64,000 bases of DNA from JAXMAF01 sp046350555 (GTDB lineage: Bacteria; Planctomycetota; Phycisphaerae; Phycisphaerales; SM1A02). Numbering within the stretch: the first letter of the stretch is position 1; each line of letters begins with the position of its first letter. Location: assembly GCA_046350555.1 (NCBI GenBank), contig JAXMAF010000019.1:28378-92377 (forward strand). The letters are read 5' to 3'. The notes beneath the pieces were generated by a model. It was given only the letters and a program-made list of their open reading frames with translations, was not told the DNA's origin and made no database searches. A program made the translations under genes and the position numbers. Shown here one piece after another: positions 8,331 to 18,406 of this stretch.

Positions 8331-9644
8331 ATGGTCATGCCGGCATCGACTCCCAACGGCTCCGATCCCTTCCCCGATCCTTCGTCGCGGAGGGACGGCG
8401 CGGACGGCGCGGCCACGGGCGCACCGCCGCTGCGCGTGGCGTTCGTGCAGATGATCGTCGCCCGCTACCGCGTGCCGATCTTCGACGCGCTGGCGCGCGT
8501 GCCGGGCATCGACCTGACCGTGCTCGCCGACACCGCGCAGGCCGACGGCAGCCTCGAGTCGGTCCCGCACCTCGGCCGGTTCCGCTGCGAGCACGCGCCG
8601 TGGACCCGCGTCGGCGGCTTCATCTCGCAGCCGGGGCTGCTCGAGGCCGCCCGGAGCGGACGCTTCGACGTCTTGATCACGACCTGGAACACGCGCCTGC
8701 TCCAGCTCTTCCCGGCGCTGGCGGCGGCGCGGCGCCGTTCCGTCGCGACGCTCCTCTTCGGCCACGGCGACAGCAAGAACGAGGGATCGCTGCGACGGAG
8801 GATCCGCAACGCGGCGCTGCGCCGCAGCGACGGCGCGATCGTCTACAACTTCGCCGCCGCCGAACGGCTCGCGGCGGAGGGATTCCCGCGGACGAAGCTC
8901 TTCACCGCGCCCAACGCCATCGACCAGGAACCGATCCAGGCGGCGCGCGGACACTGGCTCGCCCAGCCGGCGGCGCTCGCGGCGTTTCGCCGGGAGCACG
9001 GCATTCACGGGCGCGAGCTGGCGATCTTCCTGTCGCGCATCGAACCGGACAAGGGAGTCGATCTCCTGCTCCGCGCGTTCGCCCGGCTGCGCGCGTCGCG
9101 CCCGTCGGCCAGGCTGGCGATCGTCGGCGATGGCTCGCGCCGCGAGGCGATGCAGGCGCTCGCCGCGGACCTGGGCCTCGCCGACGCGGTCGCGTTCCCG
9201 GGCGCCCTCTACGACGACATGGACCTTGCCCCGTGGATGCTCAGCGCGGCGGCCTTCGCCTATCCGCGCGCCATCGGGCTGAGCATCCTGCACGCCTTCG
9301 GCTACGGGCTTCCGGTGGTGACCTGCGACGACATGCCCTCGCACAATCCCGAGATCGAGGCGCTGCGTCCCGGCGAGAACGGACTGCTCTACCGCGCCGG
9401 CGACATCGACGACTTCGCCGCCGCCATCGGCCGTTGCATGGACGACGGCGCGGTGTGGCAGGCCATGTCGGTGGCGGCGCTGGCGACCGTGACCGGCCAC
9501 GGAAGCTACAGCGTCGCGCGGATGGTCGAGTCGATCGCCCACGCCGCGCGCTGTGCCGCGGCCATGTACACTCGCGAAGCAAGCCGCATCGACCGCTCCA
9601 CGGCGGCTTCGCCGCACCCTCGCTCCGGCGAGACGGACCCTTGA
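8331..9644 (+). CDS. Glycosyltransferase family 4 protein
   Basis: A 437-residue GT-B fold enzyme. The N-terminal acceptor domain begins PLRVAFVQMIVARYRVPIFD after a ~30-residue leader, and the C-terminal nucleotide-sugar domain includes LAIFLSRIEPDKGVDLLLRAF, RLAIVGDGSRREAM and a late acidic segment around SHNPEIEALRPGENGLLY, as in GT4 (Glycos_transf_1). It should transfer a sugar from a nucleotide sugar to a lipid-linked glycan in the cytoplasm. The start could be ATG 8331 or ATG 8337. It is divergent from the O-antigen ligase and is followed after 27 bases by the epimerase, probably as an operon. Confidence 0.88.
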   Translation: MVMPASTPNGSDPFPDPSSRRDGADGAATGAPPLRVAFVQMIVARYRVPIFDALARVPGIDLTVLADTAQADGSLESVPHLGRFRCEHAPWTRVGGFISQPGLLEAARSGRFDVLITTWNTRLLQLFPALAAARRRSVATLLFGHGDSKNEGSLRRRIRNAALRRSDGAIVYNFAAAERLAAEGFPRTKLFTAPNAIDQEPIQAARGHWLAQPAALAAFRREHGIHGRELAIFLSRIEPDKGVDLLLRAFARLRASRPSARLAIVGDGSRREAMQALAADLGLADAVAFPGALYDDMDLAPWMLSAAAFAYPRAIGLSILHAFGYGLPVVTCDDMPSHNPEIEALRPGENGLLYRAGDIDDFAAAIGRCMDDGAVWQAMSVAALATVTGHGSYSVARMVESIAHAARCAAAMYTREASRIDRSTAASPHPRSGETDP

Positions 9645-9671
9645 CCATCCCTCCCGATCCGACGGCGCCGA

Positions 9672-10640
9672 ATGATCACCCTGCCCCCGCTTCCCTCCGA
9701 CGCCACGACCTACGAAGGACGGCACGCCTGCGTCACCGGCGGCGCCGGCTTCATCGGCTCGCACCTGGTCGAGGCCCTGGTCGCCCGCGGCGCCGAGGTG
9801 AGCGTCGTCGACGATCTCTCCAACGGCAGCGTGGAGAGCTTCGCGTCGGTGCGATCCCGCGTGCGCTTCGTCGAGGGATCGATCCTCGACCGCGCCGCGC
9901 TCGACGCGGCGATCGCCGGTTGCGACGTGGTCTTCCACGAGGCGGCGCTCGGCTCGGTCCCCGGAAGCGTCGACGATCCGGTCCGCTACGTGGCGGTCGA
10001 CGCGACGGGGACGCTCGAGGTGCTCGAAGCGTGCCGGCGCCACGGCGTTCGTCGGGTCGTGTATGCGGGCAGCAGCAGCGCCTATGGCGATGCCCCGGAA
10101 TCGCCCAAGGTCGAGACGATGGCCGTCGATCCCCTCTCTCCCTATGCGGCGGCCAAGCTCGCCGGCGAGCACCTCGTGCGCAGCTACGCGCACTGCTACG
10201 GGCTGGAGGCGCTCACGCTGCGCTACTTCAACGTCTTCGGCCGGCGGCAGCGCGCCGACTCACCCTACTCGGCCGTCATTCCCCGCTTCGCCGACGCCCT
10301 GCGCGCCGGAAGGCGACCGGTCATCTTCGGGACCGGCGAACAGACGCGCGACTTCGTGCATGTCGCCAACGTGGCCTGGGCGAACCTGCTGGCGGGCGCG
10401 ACCAGTCGCCCGCTGCGCGGCGGCGCCGTGAACATCGGTGGCGCCAGCGGCATCTCGCTGCGCGACCTGCTCGAACGGATGGCCGCCGTGCTGCGTCTCT
10501 CGCCCGAAACCGACCATCGACCGCCCCGCGCCGGAGACGTGATGCACAGCACCGCGTCGATCGCCGCGGCGGAGGCGACGATCGGATATCGGCCGGTCGT
10601 CTCGTTCGACGAAGGGCTGCGCGACCTGCTCGCGGCGTGA
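9672..10640 (+). CDS. NAD-dependent nucleotide-sugar epimerase (SDR family)
   Basis: This 322-residue extended short-chain dehydrogenase has the NAD-binding TGGAGFIGSH (residues 22-31) and the catalytic Tyr158-Lys162 pair in SPYAAAKLAGE. The RYFNVFGRRQRADSPYSAVIPRF segment is characteristic of the WbpP/TviC-like UDP-GlcNAc/GalNAc 4-epimerases, so it probably supplies a sugar donor for the adjacent glycosyltransferases. UDP-glucose 4-epimerase is the main alternative. It follows the upstream glycosyltransferase by 27 bases in the same direction. Confidence 0.88.
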   Translation: MITLPPLPSDATTYEGRHACVTGGAGFIGSHLVEALVARGAEVSVVDDLSNGSVESFASVRSRVRFVEGSILDRAALDAAIAGCDVVFHEAALGSVPGSVDDPVRYVAVDATGTLEVLEACRRHGVRRVVYAGSSSAYGDAPESPKVETMAVDPLSPYAAAKLAGEHLVRSYAHCYGLEALTLRYFNVFGRRQRADSPYSAVIPRFADALRAGRRPVIFGTGEQTRDFVHVANVAWANLLAGATSRPLRGGAVNIGGASGISLRDLLERMAAVLRLSPETDHRPPRAGDVMHSTASIAAAEATIGYRPVVSFDEGLRDLLAA

Positions 10641-10755
10641 ACGCGCTCCAGCGATCTCGGATGGCGCGGCGCCGGCGACGCGCACGAATCGCACCGGTCA
10701 CACGAGTCGCGCGAGTCGCACCAGCTGCGCGCGGCGCCCGCCGAACAACCCGGCG

Positions 10756-11913
10756 TCAGCCGGAGAGCACCCACGGGAAGGGTTCGCCCGCTCGAGCGCG
10801 CCGATAGACCTCGACCATCGCCGGTGTCACGCGTTCGAGGGTGAAGCGCTCCTCCACCATGCGACGGGCCGCGGCGCCGGCGCGGGCGCGAAGCGGCTGG
10901 TCGCGCAGCATGCGGCGCAAGCCATCGCGGAGTCCCTCGACGGTCGTGGGCACGACGACCCCGGCGCCGGCATCGGCCACCTCGGGCGCGTTGCAGCGGT
11001 CGCTGAGGAGCAGCGGAAGTCCCGCGTAGGCCGCCTCCAGGATCGACATCGACATCGTCTCGTGACGGCTCGGCTGGGCGAAGACGTCCGCATCGGCCAG
11101 CAGCGCAAGCCGCGCGTCGCCGCGCACGAGGCCGGGAAGGCGCACGCGCGGCGCCGCGGGATGCCCCGAGAGCATGCGCTGGAGCGCCGGCAGCATGCCC
11201 TCGTCCGGGCCCGCCATCACGAGCACGGCATCCGGGAACTCGGCGGCCACGTCGAGGAAGGCCCGCAGGAGGAGATCGACGCCCTTGATGTCGTGCAGCC
11301 GCCCGAGCGAGGCGACGATCGTCCGGTCGCGCAGCGCCGGATCGGTCGCGCGGAGCGTGCCGCGCGGCGGAAGGGCCGCGAACTCGGCGGTGTCGACGCC
11401 GTTGGGCAGCTCGAAGTAGCGGAAGTCGGCGCCGAGGTGCCGCGACTGCTCCGTCTCGCCCCGGTTGAGCATCTGCACCGCCGAGACGGTGCGCAGCGCG
11501 CGTCGGCCCGCGATCGCGAGAAACGCCTTCTTCTTCGGCGCCTTGGAGCGCATCGGCCAGTCCATGAACATGCCGTGCATCGTGTGAACGGTCGGCTTGC
11601 CGAGCCGCGACGCGGCGAAGATGAAGCGCGCCGTGTAAGGCCGCCAGAAGGAGTGCGTGTGGACGACGTCGACGCGCGACAGATCGCGCTCGAAGCGCAA
11701 GAAGAAGCTCCGATCCAGGAAGCCCGCCGGGCCGGACCGCTCGACCACGCGCACGTCCGTCCCCGCGACCGCCGTCTGCGCGCCATGGGCCGCCGAGGTC
11801 CAGAGCTCGACGTCGAGACCCGCCTTCGCCTGCCACCGCGCCATCGTCACCGGCACCGTCGCAAGGCCGCCCATGGCTGGATCGAGGTCTTGGACAACGT
11901 GAGCGATGAGCAT
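10756..11913 (-). CDS. Glycosyltransferase family 4 protein
   Basis: A 385-residue GT-B enzyme beginning MLIAHVVQDLDPAMGGLATV, the usual 'GG' loop of GT4 acceptor domains. The donor-binding domain shows TIVASLGRLHDIKGVDLLLRAF, VLVMAGPDEGML and AQPSRHETMSMSILEAAYAG, where Glu in the last segment is the conserved EX7E base. It likely adds a hexose to a surface glycan. A TAGAGT hexamer on the minus strand (11970-11965) could be its -10, giving a leader of about 44 bases. It points away from the epimerase, with 115 bases between their convergent ends that hold only short CGAGTCGC-type repeats. Confidence 0.87.
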   Translation of the reverse strand: MLIAHVVQDLDPAMGGLATVPVTMARWQAKAGLDVELWTSAAHGAQTAVAGTDVRVVERSGPAGFLDRSFFLRFERDLSRVDVVHTHSFWRPYTARFIFAASRLGKPTVHTMHGMFMDWPMRSKAPKKKAFLAIAGRRALRTVSAVQMLNRGETEQSRHLGADFRYFELPNGVDTAEFAALPPRGTLRATDPALRDRTIVASLGRLHDIKGVDLLLRAFLDVAAEFPDAVLVMAGPDEGMLPALQRMLSGHPAAPRVRLPGLVRGDARLALLADADVFAQPSRHETMSMSILEAAYAGLPLLLSDRCNAPEVADAGAGVVVPTTVEGLRDGLRRMLRDQPLRARAGAAARRMVEERFTLERVTPAMVEVYRRARAGEPFPWVLSG

Positions 11914-12142
11914 GGCGCAGGCGCTGGGAACCCGACGACTCGTGACGGCTCGGGCGGCGGGCGGACTCTACCCGATGCGGCGACCGGTGCGGGGCCGGCG
12001 CGCCACCCGCTGCACCATCCACGGGGCCATCCGCGGCGTCATCCATGGCGCCAGCCGATGCATCGCGCTGCGCCAGCGAACGCGCGGTGCGGCCGGGTTC
12101 GCGCCTCCATGCGAAGCCGCGAGGGAACGGCCACATCCCGCA

Positions 12143-13528
12143 TCACCGCACGCCGGAGAACTCCGCGTAGATCTCCTCGTACCGCCGCACGACGCGCTCC
12201 GGCGCCAGCTCGCGGAAGACCCAGGCCCGGCCCCGTTCGCCGCGCTCGCGAAGCTCGGCGCGATCGGAGAGGAGCGCCCGCAGCGCCCCGGCGAGCGCCC
12301 GGGCCGGTCCGTCGGACGCGCCCGCGGGCGTTCCTCGCACCGGCACGATCGTCGCGCCGCCGCTCTCGGCGAGCTCGCGCCAGATGTTCACCGCATCGGT
12401 GGTGATCACGGGCGTCGCGGCCGCGAGCGACTCGATGAGCGAGACACCCCAGTTCTCGTGGCGGCTGGGCAGCACCGAGCAGTCCGCTTCGAGCAGGAGG
12501 CGCTGCTTCGCATCGCCGGTGACGTATCCGGCGAACTCGACGTGGTCGCGGACGGCGCATTGCGCGACGACTCGATCGAGCTCGCGTCGATAGCGGTCGT
12601 CGCCCGTTCCGGCGATGACGAGCGCCGTCTCGACACCGGCTCGATTCACCTGTCCGATGGCGTCGATGAGATCCTCGATCCCCTTGATCGGATCCAACCG
12701 ACCGAGGAAGAGAACCCGCGCCGGAGCGCCGCGGCACGGTTGCCCGCGCGACGGAGTGGCGCTCGGCGCGGCTGGTGCACTCGGCTCATCCGCGCCGCTC
12801 GAGCCGGCGCATTCGGCCGACGCGGCGCGGCCGACACGATGGCCAGGCGGCAGCCGTGGCGTTCCTCCTTCCCGCGATTCCGGCCGCGGCGCCGCGAACG
12901 GCGAGAGGTCGGTGAGGAGCGGCGCGACGATCGTCCGACCGCGCGGAAGCCATCGCTTCGACTCCTCGGCCTCGGTCGCCGAGTTGCACTGAACGAGCGC
13001 GGCGAGCTCGAGGAATCGCCTCGCGCCCGCTGCGAGGAAGAGCCGCTTCCTGATCGGATGGATGGCCATCGTCCAGTCGTCCAGCATGCCGTGCGGCGTG
13101 ACGATGTATGGCGTCCCCAGCGCTCGAGCGCGGCTCGCGATGGCGATGCCCAACGGATCCCACGGGACATGCAGGTGCGCAACATCGCAGCGGCGGAGCG
13201 CCTCGTCCACGACGCGTCGCTCGCTCGCATCGAGTCGCCGCAGCCATCTCCAGGGGCCCAGCTCCAACAGGCGCGGCAGCGCCTCCGCGCGAACCTCGGC
13301 GCTCACGTCCGCGCCCGGTCGCGCGCCCACCGTCGAGCCACGCGCCGTCCCGGGGGTCGCCTGGGATGAAGCCGTCGTTCGCCACGGCTGCGGGACCATC
13401 TCGGCGCCGCCGGTGGCCAACGTCACGTCATGGCCGTGCGCGGCCAGCGCCGCACAGAGATCCAGCACCGCACGCGGTACGCCGCCATCCTGCGGCCGAA
13501 AGCGCGAGAGGTAATGGAACAGACGCAT
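12143..13528 (-). CDS. Glycosyltransferase family 4 protein with a Pro/Ala/Ser insert
   Basis: This 461-residue GT4 enzyme starts MRLFHYLSRFRPQDGGVPRAV at ATG 13528; the open frame runs 28 codons further upstream but without homology. The donor domain has ARVLFLGRLDPIKGIEDLIDAI, VIAGTGDDRYRREL and LPSRHENWGVSLIESLAAATP. Between the two domains lies a low-complexity insert of about 60 residues (RPESREGGTPRLPP... through ...PSRGQPCRGA) that is absent from typical GT4 proteins. Together with the gene at 10756-11913 it forms a minus-strand pair separated by 229 non-coding bases. Confidence 0.86.
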   Translation of the reverse strand: MRLFHYLSRFRPQDGGVPRAVLDLCAALAAHGHDVTLATGGAEMVPQPWRTTASSQATPGTARGSTVGARPGADVSAEVRAEALPRLLELGPWRWLRRLDASERRVVDEALRRCDVAHLHVPWDPLGIAIASRARALGTPYIVTPHGMLDDWTMAIHPIRKRLFLAAGARRFLELAALVQCNSATEAEESKRWLPRGRTIVAPLLTDLSPFAAPRPESREGGTPRLPPGHRVGRAASAECAGSSGADEPSAPAAPSATPSRGQPCRGAPARVLFLGRLDPIKGIEDLIDAIGQVNRAGVETALVIAGTGDDRYRRELDRVVAQCAVRDHVEFAGYVTGDAKQRLLLEADCSVLPSRHENWGVSLIESLAAATPVITTDAVNIWRELAESGGATIVPVRGTPAGASDGPARALAGALRALLSDRAELRERGERGRAWVFRELAPERVVRRYEEIYAEFSGVR

Positions 13529-13720
13529 GGCCCGTGGACGGACGTCGCCGCAACCAACCTTCCGCGCGTTCGCGCCAACAGCCCGCGGCCGGCGGCCGGG
13601 GCGCGACGCCATGCGCGGTGCAGCGAGGAGGCGACCCTAGCGCAGCGCCCACGGGCCGGCAAACTCGTCGACGGAGGGGTTGGTGCGGAGACGGTCTCCG
13701 AGCCTCGCTCGCGACGAGCG

Positions 13721-14728
13721 CTATTTGCGGCTCCCGCCTCCGCCCTGCATTGGATCGTCCGAGGTGCCGCCGCCATTGCCACCCGCTCCGCCGGCGCCAC
13801 CACCTCCCGAACCGCCAGCGCCACCGGCAGCGCCGCGACGTCCGCCCTGCCCGCCTGCTCCGCCGGCAGCACCGCCACTCCCTCCCGCTCCGCCGGCACC
13901 ACCAACTCCACCGCTTCCGCCACCGCCAGCGCCTCCCGCTCCACCGGCGCCTGGCTTGCCATCCGGTCGGCCTTCTGCGCCGCGACCGGGCTTCTCCGCA
14001 CCGCCGGCGCCGCGCGGCCGCTTGCCGTCCGCGCCCATCTGCTCGCGCATCTTCTCGCGGCGCTTCTCGAGCTCGGCGAGCTTCGCCTTGAGCGTCTCCT
14101 GCTGCGCCGGCGTCAGGAGCTCGAAGATCTCCTTCTGGTACGGCTCCGGCTTCGGCGCCTTGTCCATGATCTCCTGCGCCTGCTTGCGGAGCGCCACGCC
14201 TTCCTTGCTTCCGGGTCCGCCTGCATCCTTGATCTGCTTCTGGAGCTCGCGACGCTTGTCGCCGAACTCCTGCTCGAACGCGGCGCGGGCGTCGTCGAAT
14301 CGCTTCAGGACGGCGTCGACCTTCTGCTTCTGCTCGCCCTGAAGGTCGATGAAGTTGAGCGCCTCGAGCCACATGCGTCCCTGGGCCACCGGCTGTCGTC
14401 CTCCCTCCGGCTTACCGGGCTTGCGCTCCTTGCCGAACGCCTTGTCGTCACGGGCCTCGTCGTCGCCGACCTTCGGGCCGGCGAGGAGGCCATCGTCGGC
14501 GTGCCGCCCAGAGCCACCGCCGCCGCCACCCGCGCCTCCAGAGCCGCCGCCACCGCCACCGCCGGCCGTCTTGCCCGCCGGCGGCGCATCGTCGGGCGAC
14601 GCCGCGAACGCCGCACCAGCGGTGGCAAGGACCGCGACAAGCGAAATGCCGACACCCGCGGCACGCAGCCGCGTAGCCAGACGGCTGGCCGGGAACGTGA
14701 ACGATGACGAGAGGGCCGACGCGTGCAT
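13721..14728 (-). CDS. Exported Gly-rich protein with an LTxxQ-type helical domain
   Basis: The protein (335 residues) begins at ATG 14728, preceded by AGGAG seven bases upstream. A signal peptide (hydrophobic GVGISLVAVLATAGAAFAA) is followed by a Gly/Ser-rich segment, a Lys/Glu-rich helical core of about 110 residues with LNFIDLQGEQKQKVDAVL and LLTPAQQETLKAKL, and a long Gly/Ala tail of GGAGG-type repeats. The LTPAQQ motif recalls the LTxxQ motif of Spy/CpxP periplasmic chaperones, but the Gly-rich ends are not part of that family. A CGCTCG/CGAGCG hairpin with no T run lies directly after the stop codon. Confidence 0.75.
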   Translation of the reverse strand: MHASALSSSFTFPASRLATRLRAAGVGISLVAVLATAGAAFAASPDDAPPAGKTAGGGGGGGSGGAGGGGGGSGRHADDGLLAGPKVGDDEARDDKAFGKERKPGKPEGGRQPVAQGRMWLEALNFIDLQGEQKQKVDAVLKRFDDARAAFEQEFGDKRRELQKQIKDAGGPGSKEGVALRKQAQEIMDKAPKPEPYQKEIFELLTPAQQETLKAKLAELEKRREKMREQMGADGKRPRGAGGAEKPGRGAEGRPDGKPGAGGAGGAGGGGSGGVGGAGGAGGSGGAAGGAGGQGGRRGAAGGAGGSGGGGAGGAGGNGGGTSDDPMQGGGGSRK

Positions 14729-14859
14729 GGGATTCTCCTGGTCGATTGGGGATCGATGACCCAACTATGATCGCAATTGCGGTCGCGCGGGACATCCCTG
14801 CCGACATTCCCGCCACACAACGGCGTCACCCAACCCCCTCCCGGAAGCCGCCTCCCCGC

Positions 14860-15984
14860 ATGCCACTCTCCAGCCGCGACCTCCACGACGCCCTGCGCAC
14901 GGTCAAGGACCCCGACCTTCGGAAGGACCTGGTGACGCTGAACATGATCGCCGACGTCCAGGTCGACGGGCCGCGCGTCGGGCTCACGGTCGAGTTGGCC
15001 GCTGGCGCCGGGCCGACCTCGTCGATGTCGAAGGGCGAGGAGCTTCGCGACCGGCTCCGGGCCGACATCGTCGCGGCGGTGCGCGCCAAGGCGGCCGAGC
15101 GCGGCGAGCGCGTCGACTCGATCGAGGTGAACTTCGCGCAGCGCGAGCGGAAGCCCAACGAGCAGGTGCGCGACGGCCACAATCCCCTGCCCAACGTGCG
15201 GAACGTGATCGCCGTCGGCGCGGGGAAGGGCGGCGTCGGCAAGTCCACGGTCGCGACGCTGCTCGCCTGCGGCTTGGCGCGGACCGGTGCGGCGGTCGGA
15301 CTGCTCGACGGCGACATCTACGGCCCGTCGATGCCCACCATGCTGGGGCTGGAGGATGTTCCCACCCAGGCCCGTGGCAACATGCTCCTGCCCTTCGCGG
15401 TGCACGGCATCAAGGCGATGAGCATCGGCAAGCTCGTCGAACCCGACAAGGCGCTCATCTGGCGCGGCCCGATGGCCCACGGCGCATTCAAGCAGCTCGC
15501 GATGCAGACCGAGTGGGGCGCGCTGGACCATCTCGTCATCGACCTGCCGCCGGGCACCGGCGATGTCTCGCTCACGCTCGCCCAGCTCCTGCCGCTGACG
15601 GGCGCGATCATCGTCTGTACGCCGCAGCGCGTCGCCCAGGACGATGCCCGCCGCGCCGTGCGCATGTTCCAGCAGCTTGGCGTGGAGGTGCTGGGCGTCG
15701 TCGAGAACATGAGCTGGTTCGTCGGCGACGACGGCCGGGAGTACGACCTCTTCGGACGAGGTGGCGCGGAGATCATGGCCCAAACCATGAACATCCCGTT
15801 CCTCGGCGCGCTGCCGATCACGATGGCGCTGCGCGAGAACTGCGACACCGGGACGCCGCTGCGGAACTGGGACGACGCGGCGCTCGCCGCCCGGATCGAT
15901 CGACTGTGCGCGAACACGGTCGACCGCATCGCGCTCGCGGCCGCCGGTGGTCGCACGACCGGTCCGACGCTGAGCGTGCGCTGA
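14860..15984 (+). CDS. mrp: Mrp/NBP35-family Fe-S cluster carrier ATPase
   Basis: The protein has an N-terminal MIP18-like domain (residues 5-90, from LHDALRTVKDPDL) and a P-loop ATPase domain with the deviant Walker A GKGGVGKST (122-130), DGDIYGPSMPTMLGL and IDLPPGTGDVSLTLAQ. Mrp/ApbC proteins carry and deliver iron-sulfur clusters. The usual CxxC after ENMS is missing: the sequence is ENMSWFVGDDGREYDLFG, so a cluster could not be bound in the standard way. ATG 14860 was chosen where homology starts. The TGA stop (15982-15984) is the first triplet of repeat A4. Confidence 0.9.
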   Translation: MPLSSRDLHDALRTVKDPDLRKDLVTLNMIADVQVDGPRVGLTVELAAGAGPTSSMSKGEELRDRLRADIVAAVRAKAAERGERVDSIEVNFAQRERKPNEQVRDGHNPLPNVRNVIAVGAGKGGVGKSTVATLLACGLARTGAAVGLLDGDIYGPSMPTMLGLEDVPTQARGNMLLPFAVHGIKAMSIGKLVEPDKALIWRGPMAHGAFKQLAMQTEWGALDHLVIDLPPGTGDVSLTLAQLLPLTGAIIVCTPQRVAQDDARRAVRMFQQLGVEVLGVVENMSWFVGDDGREYDLFGRGGAEIMAQTMNIPFLGALPITMALRENCDTGTPLRNWDDAALAARIDRLCANTVDRIALAAAGGRTTGPTLSVR

Positions 15985-16090
15985 GACGGATTCCAGGAGA
16001 CCTCCGTGCGCTGGACCCCGTGCCCACAGCGGTATCTCACGGCGGAATTGGGTTGGGTGGGGCGCGAGAGTCAACTCGGATGCGTATGAG
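15982..16090 (+). repeat. Family A repeat, copy A4
   Basis: A full, well-conserved copy from TGAGACGGATTCCAG through CTCCGTGCGCTGGACCCC, GCCCACAGCGG, GGCGGAATTGGGTTGGGTGG and GAGAGTCAACTCGGATGC to GTATGAG. It begins with the mrp stop codon. Confidence 0.92.
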
Positions 16091-16130
16091 ACGGATTCCA
16101 GCAGACCTCCATGCGTTGGACCCCGTGTGA
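16087..16130 (+). repeat. Family A repeat, partial head-to-tail copy A4b
   Basis: Directly at the end of A4 a second left half begins (TGAGACGGATTCCAGCAGAC, then CTCCATGCGTTGGACCCC) and stops after about 44 bp. The two copies share the TGA junction. Confidence 0.85.
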
Positions 16131-16211
16131 GCCGCGCCCCATCCGGTGCGCCGCCCCGCCGTCGCGCCGCGCGGCGCCGACCGAGCGCGCCACCGCCCGT
16201 CGCCGCGCCGT

Positions 16212-16217
16212 TACACT
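16212..16217 (+). promoter_or_regulatory. -10 box TACACT for the FkbM methyltransferase
   Basis: TACACT ends 8 bases before ATG 16226, predicting a leaderless mRNA. It also decides this start over upstream in-frame codons. Confidence 0.6.
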
Positions 16218-16225
16218 GCGGCCCC

Positions 16226-16900
16226 ATGCTTCAGCGGCTCCGCGACTTCAGCTACTGGCACGTCGAGAAGCACCTGCTGCCCATCTTCCACCGACCGGAA
16301 CGGCGCGTCGCGGTCGACGTGCTCGGGGACTTCCTCGTGCCCGCCGGCCTCGTTCGGAGCGGCGCCATCTGCTACTGCGCCGGCATCGGCGAGGACATCC
16401 GCTGCGAGACGGCGCTCATCGAGCGCTTCGATGCGGAGGTCTGGGCCCTCGATCCGACGCCGCGCGCCATCGGCTACGTCGAGCGCATGCATCCTCGTTC
16501 GCCGCGGTGGCATTTCCTCCCGGTGGGGCTGTGGCGCCGCGACGAGGTGCTGCGCTTCCACGCCCCGGCCAACGAGACGCACGTCTCCCACTCCGTCGTC
16601 GGCGAGCTCGGCGGTCACGGCCACTTCGAGGCGACCTGCCGGTCGATCTCGTCGCTGATGCGCGAACTCGGCCACGAACGGCTCGACCTGCTCAAGATGA
16701 ACATCGAAGGCGCCGAATACGCGGTGCTGGAAGGCATGTTCGAGGACCGCGTGAAGCCGGGGATCGTGACGCTCACCTTCGAGGGCGACCGCGTGCTCCG
16801 GAAGTCGATCGAATGGACGAAGCGCTTCCGCGCCGAGGGCTACGCGCTGGCGTCGCAGGCGGGCTGGTACTTCGCGTACGTTCGGCGCGACCTCGCGTGA
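16226..16900 (+). CDS. FkbM-family methyltransferase
   Basis: A 224-residue SAM-dependent methyltransferase. The SAM-binding region is SGAICYCAGIGEDIRCETAL, the acidic strand is EVWALDPTPRAIGYVERM, and the FkbM-family hallmark LDLLKMNIEGAEYAVLEGM is near residue 155. FkbM enzymes O-methylate sugars or polyketides; the polysaccharide genes upstream suggest a glycan substrate, which is inference. The start was chosen at ATG 16226 because a TACACT box lies 8 bases upstream and homology begins after it. It converges with kbl, leaving a 22-base gap. Confidence 0.85.
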   Translation: MLQRLRDFSYWHVEKHLLPIFHRPERRVAVDVLGDFLVPAGLVRSGAICYCAGIGEDIRCETALIERFDAEVWALDPTPRAIGYVERMHPRSPRWHFLPVGLWRRDEVLRFHAPANETHVSHSVVGELGGHGHFEATCRSISSLMRELGHERLDLLKMNIEGAEYAVLEGMFEDRVKPGIVTLTFEGDRVLRKSIEWTKRFRAEGYALASQAGWYFAYVRRDLA

Positions 16901-16922
16901 CCGGCGGCGCGCCGACCGCGGC

Positions 16923-18170
<1,248 letters not shown>

Positions 18171-18178
18171 GGCGCGCG

Positions 18179-18184
18179 ATGGTA
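18179..18184 (-). promoter_or_regulatory. -10 box TACCAT for kbl
   Basis: On the minus strand TACCAT ends 8 bases before the kbl ATG, again predicting a leaderless transcript. No convincing -35 is visible. Confidence 0.5.
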
Positions 18185-18361
18185 CCGGGTCGTCGGGAAT
18201 CCGGAAGCATCCGCCGAGAAGACGCGGCGCTGCGGGCCGTCCACCCGCGACGAGCACCGTCGCACGACACCCGGGCGGGTGCACTCCCAGGTCCCGTCTC
18301 GGAACCCATGACCGCATGTCCGATGTCCGAACGCCCGCTTCCTTCCCGCCGGCAACCACGC

Positions 18362-18367
18362 TACACT
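18362..18367 (+). promoter_or_regulatory. -10 box TACACT upstream of rpmB
   Basis: TACACT lies 39 bases before the rpmB ATG, so this mRNA would have a short leader of about 33 bases, unlike the leaderless genes that use the same hexamer. Confidence 0.5.
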
Positions 18368-18406
18368 GGCCCCCTTCGTCTCCGCCTCGAACCCCACCCA
18401 CCGCCC

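Noticed and set aside
5362..10193. Long minus-strand open frames over the pseudopilin and glycosyltransferase genes
   Set aside because: They give Arg/Ala/Gly-rich sequence without motifs and overlap well-supported genes; only the part from 8240 to 6894 is a real gene.
13681..13720. Terminator hairpin downstream of the Gly-rich protein gene
   Set aside because: CGCTCG/CGAGCG pairs well but no T run follows on the minus strand.
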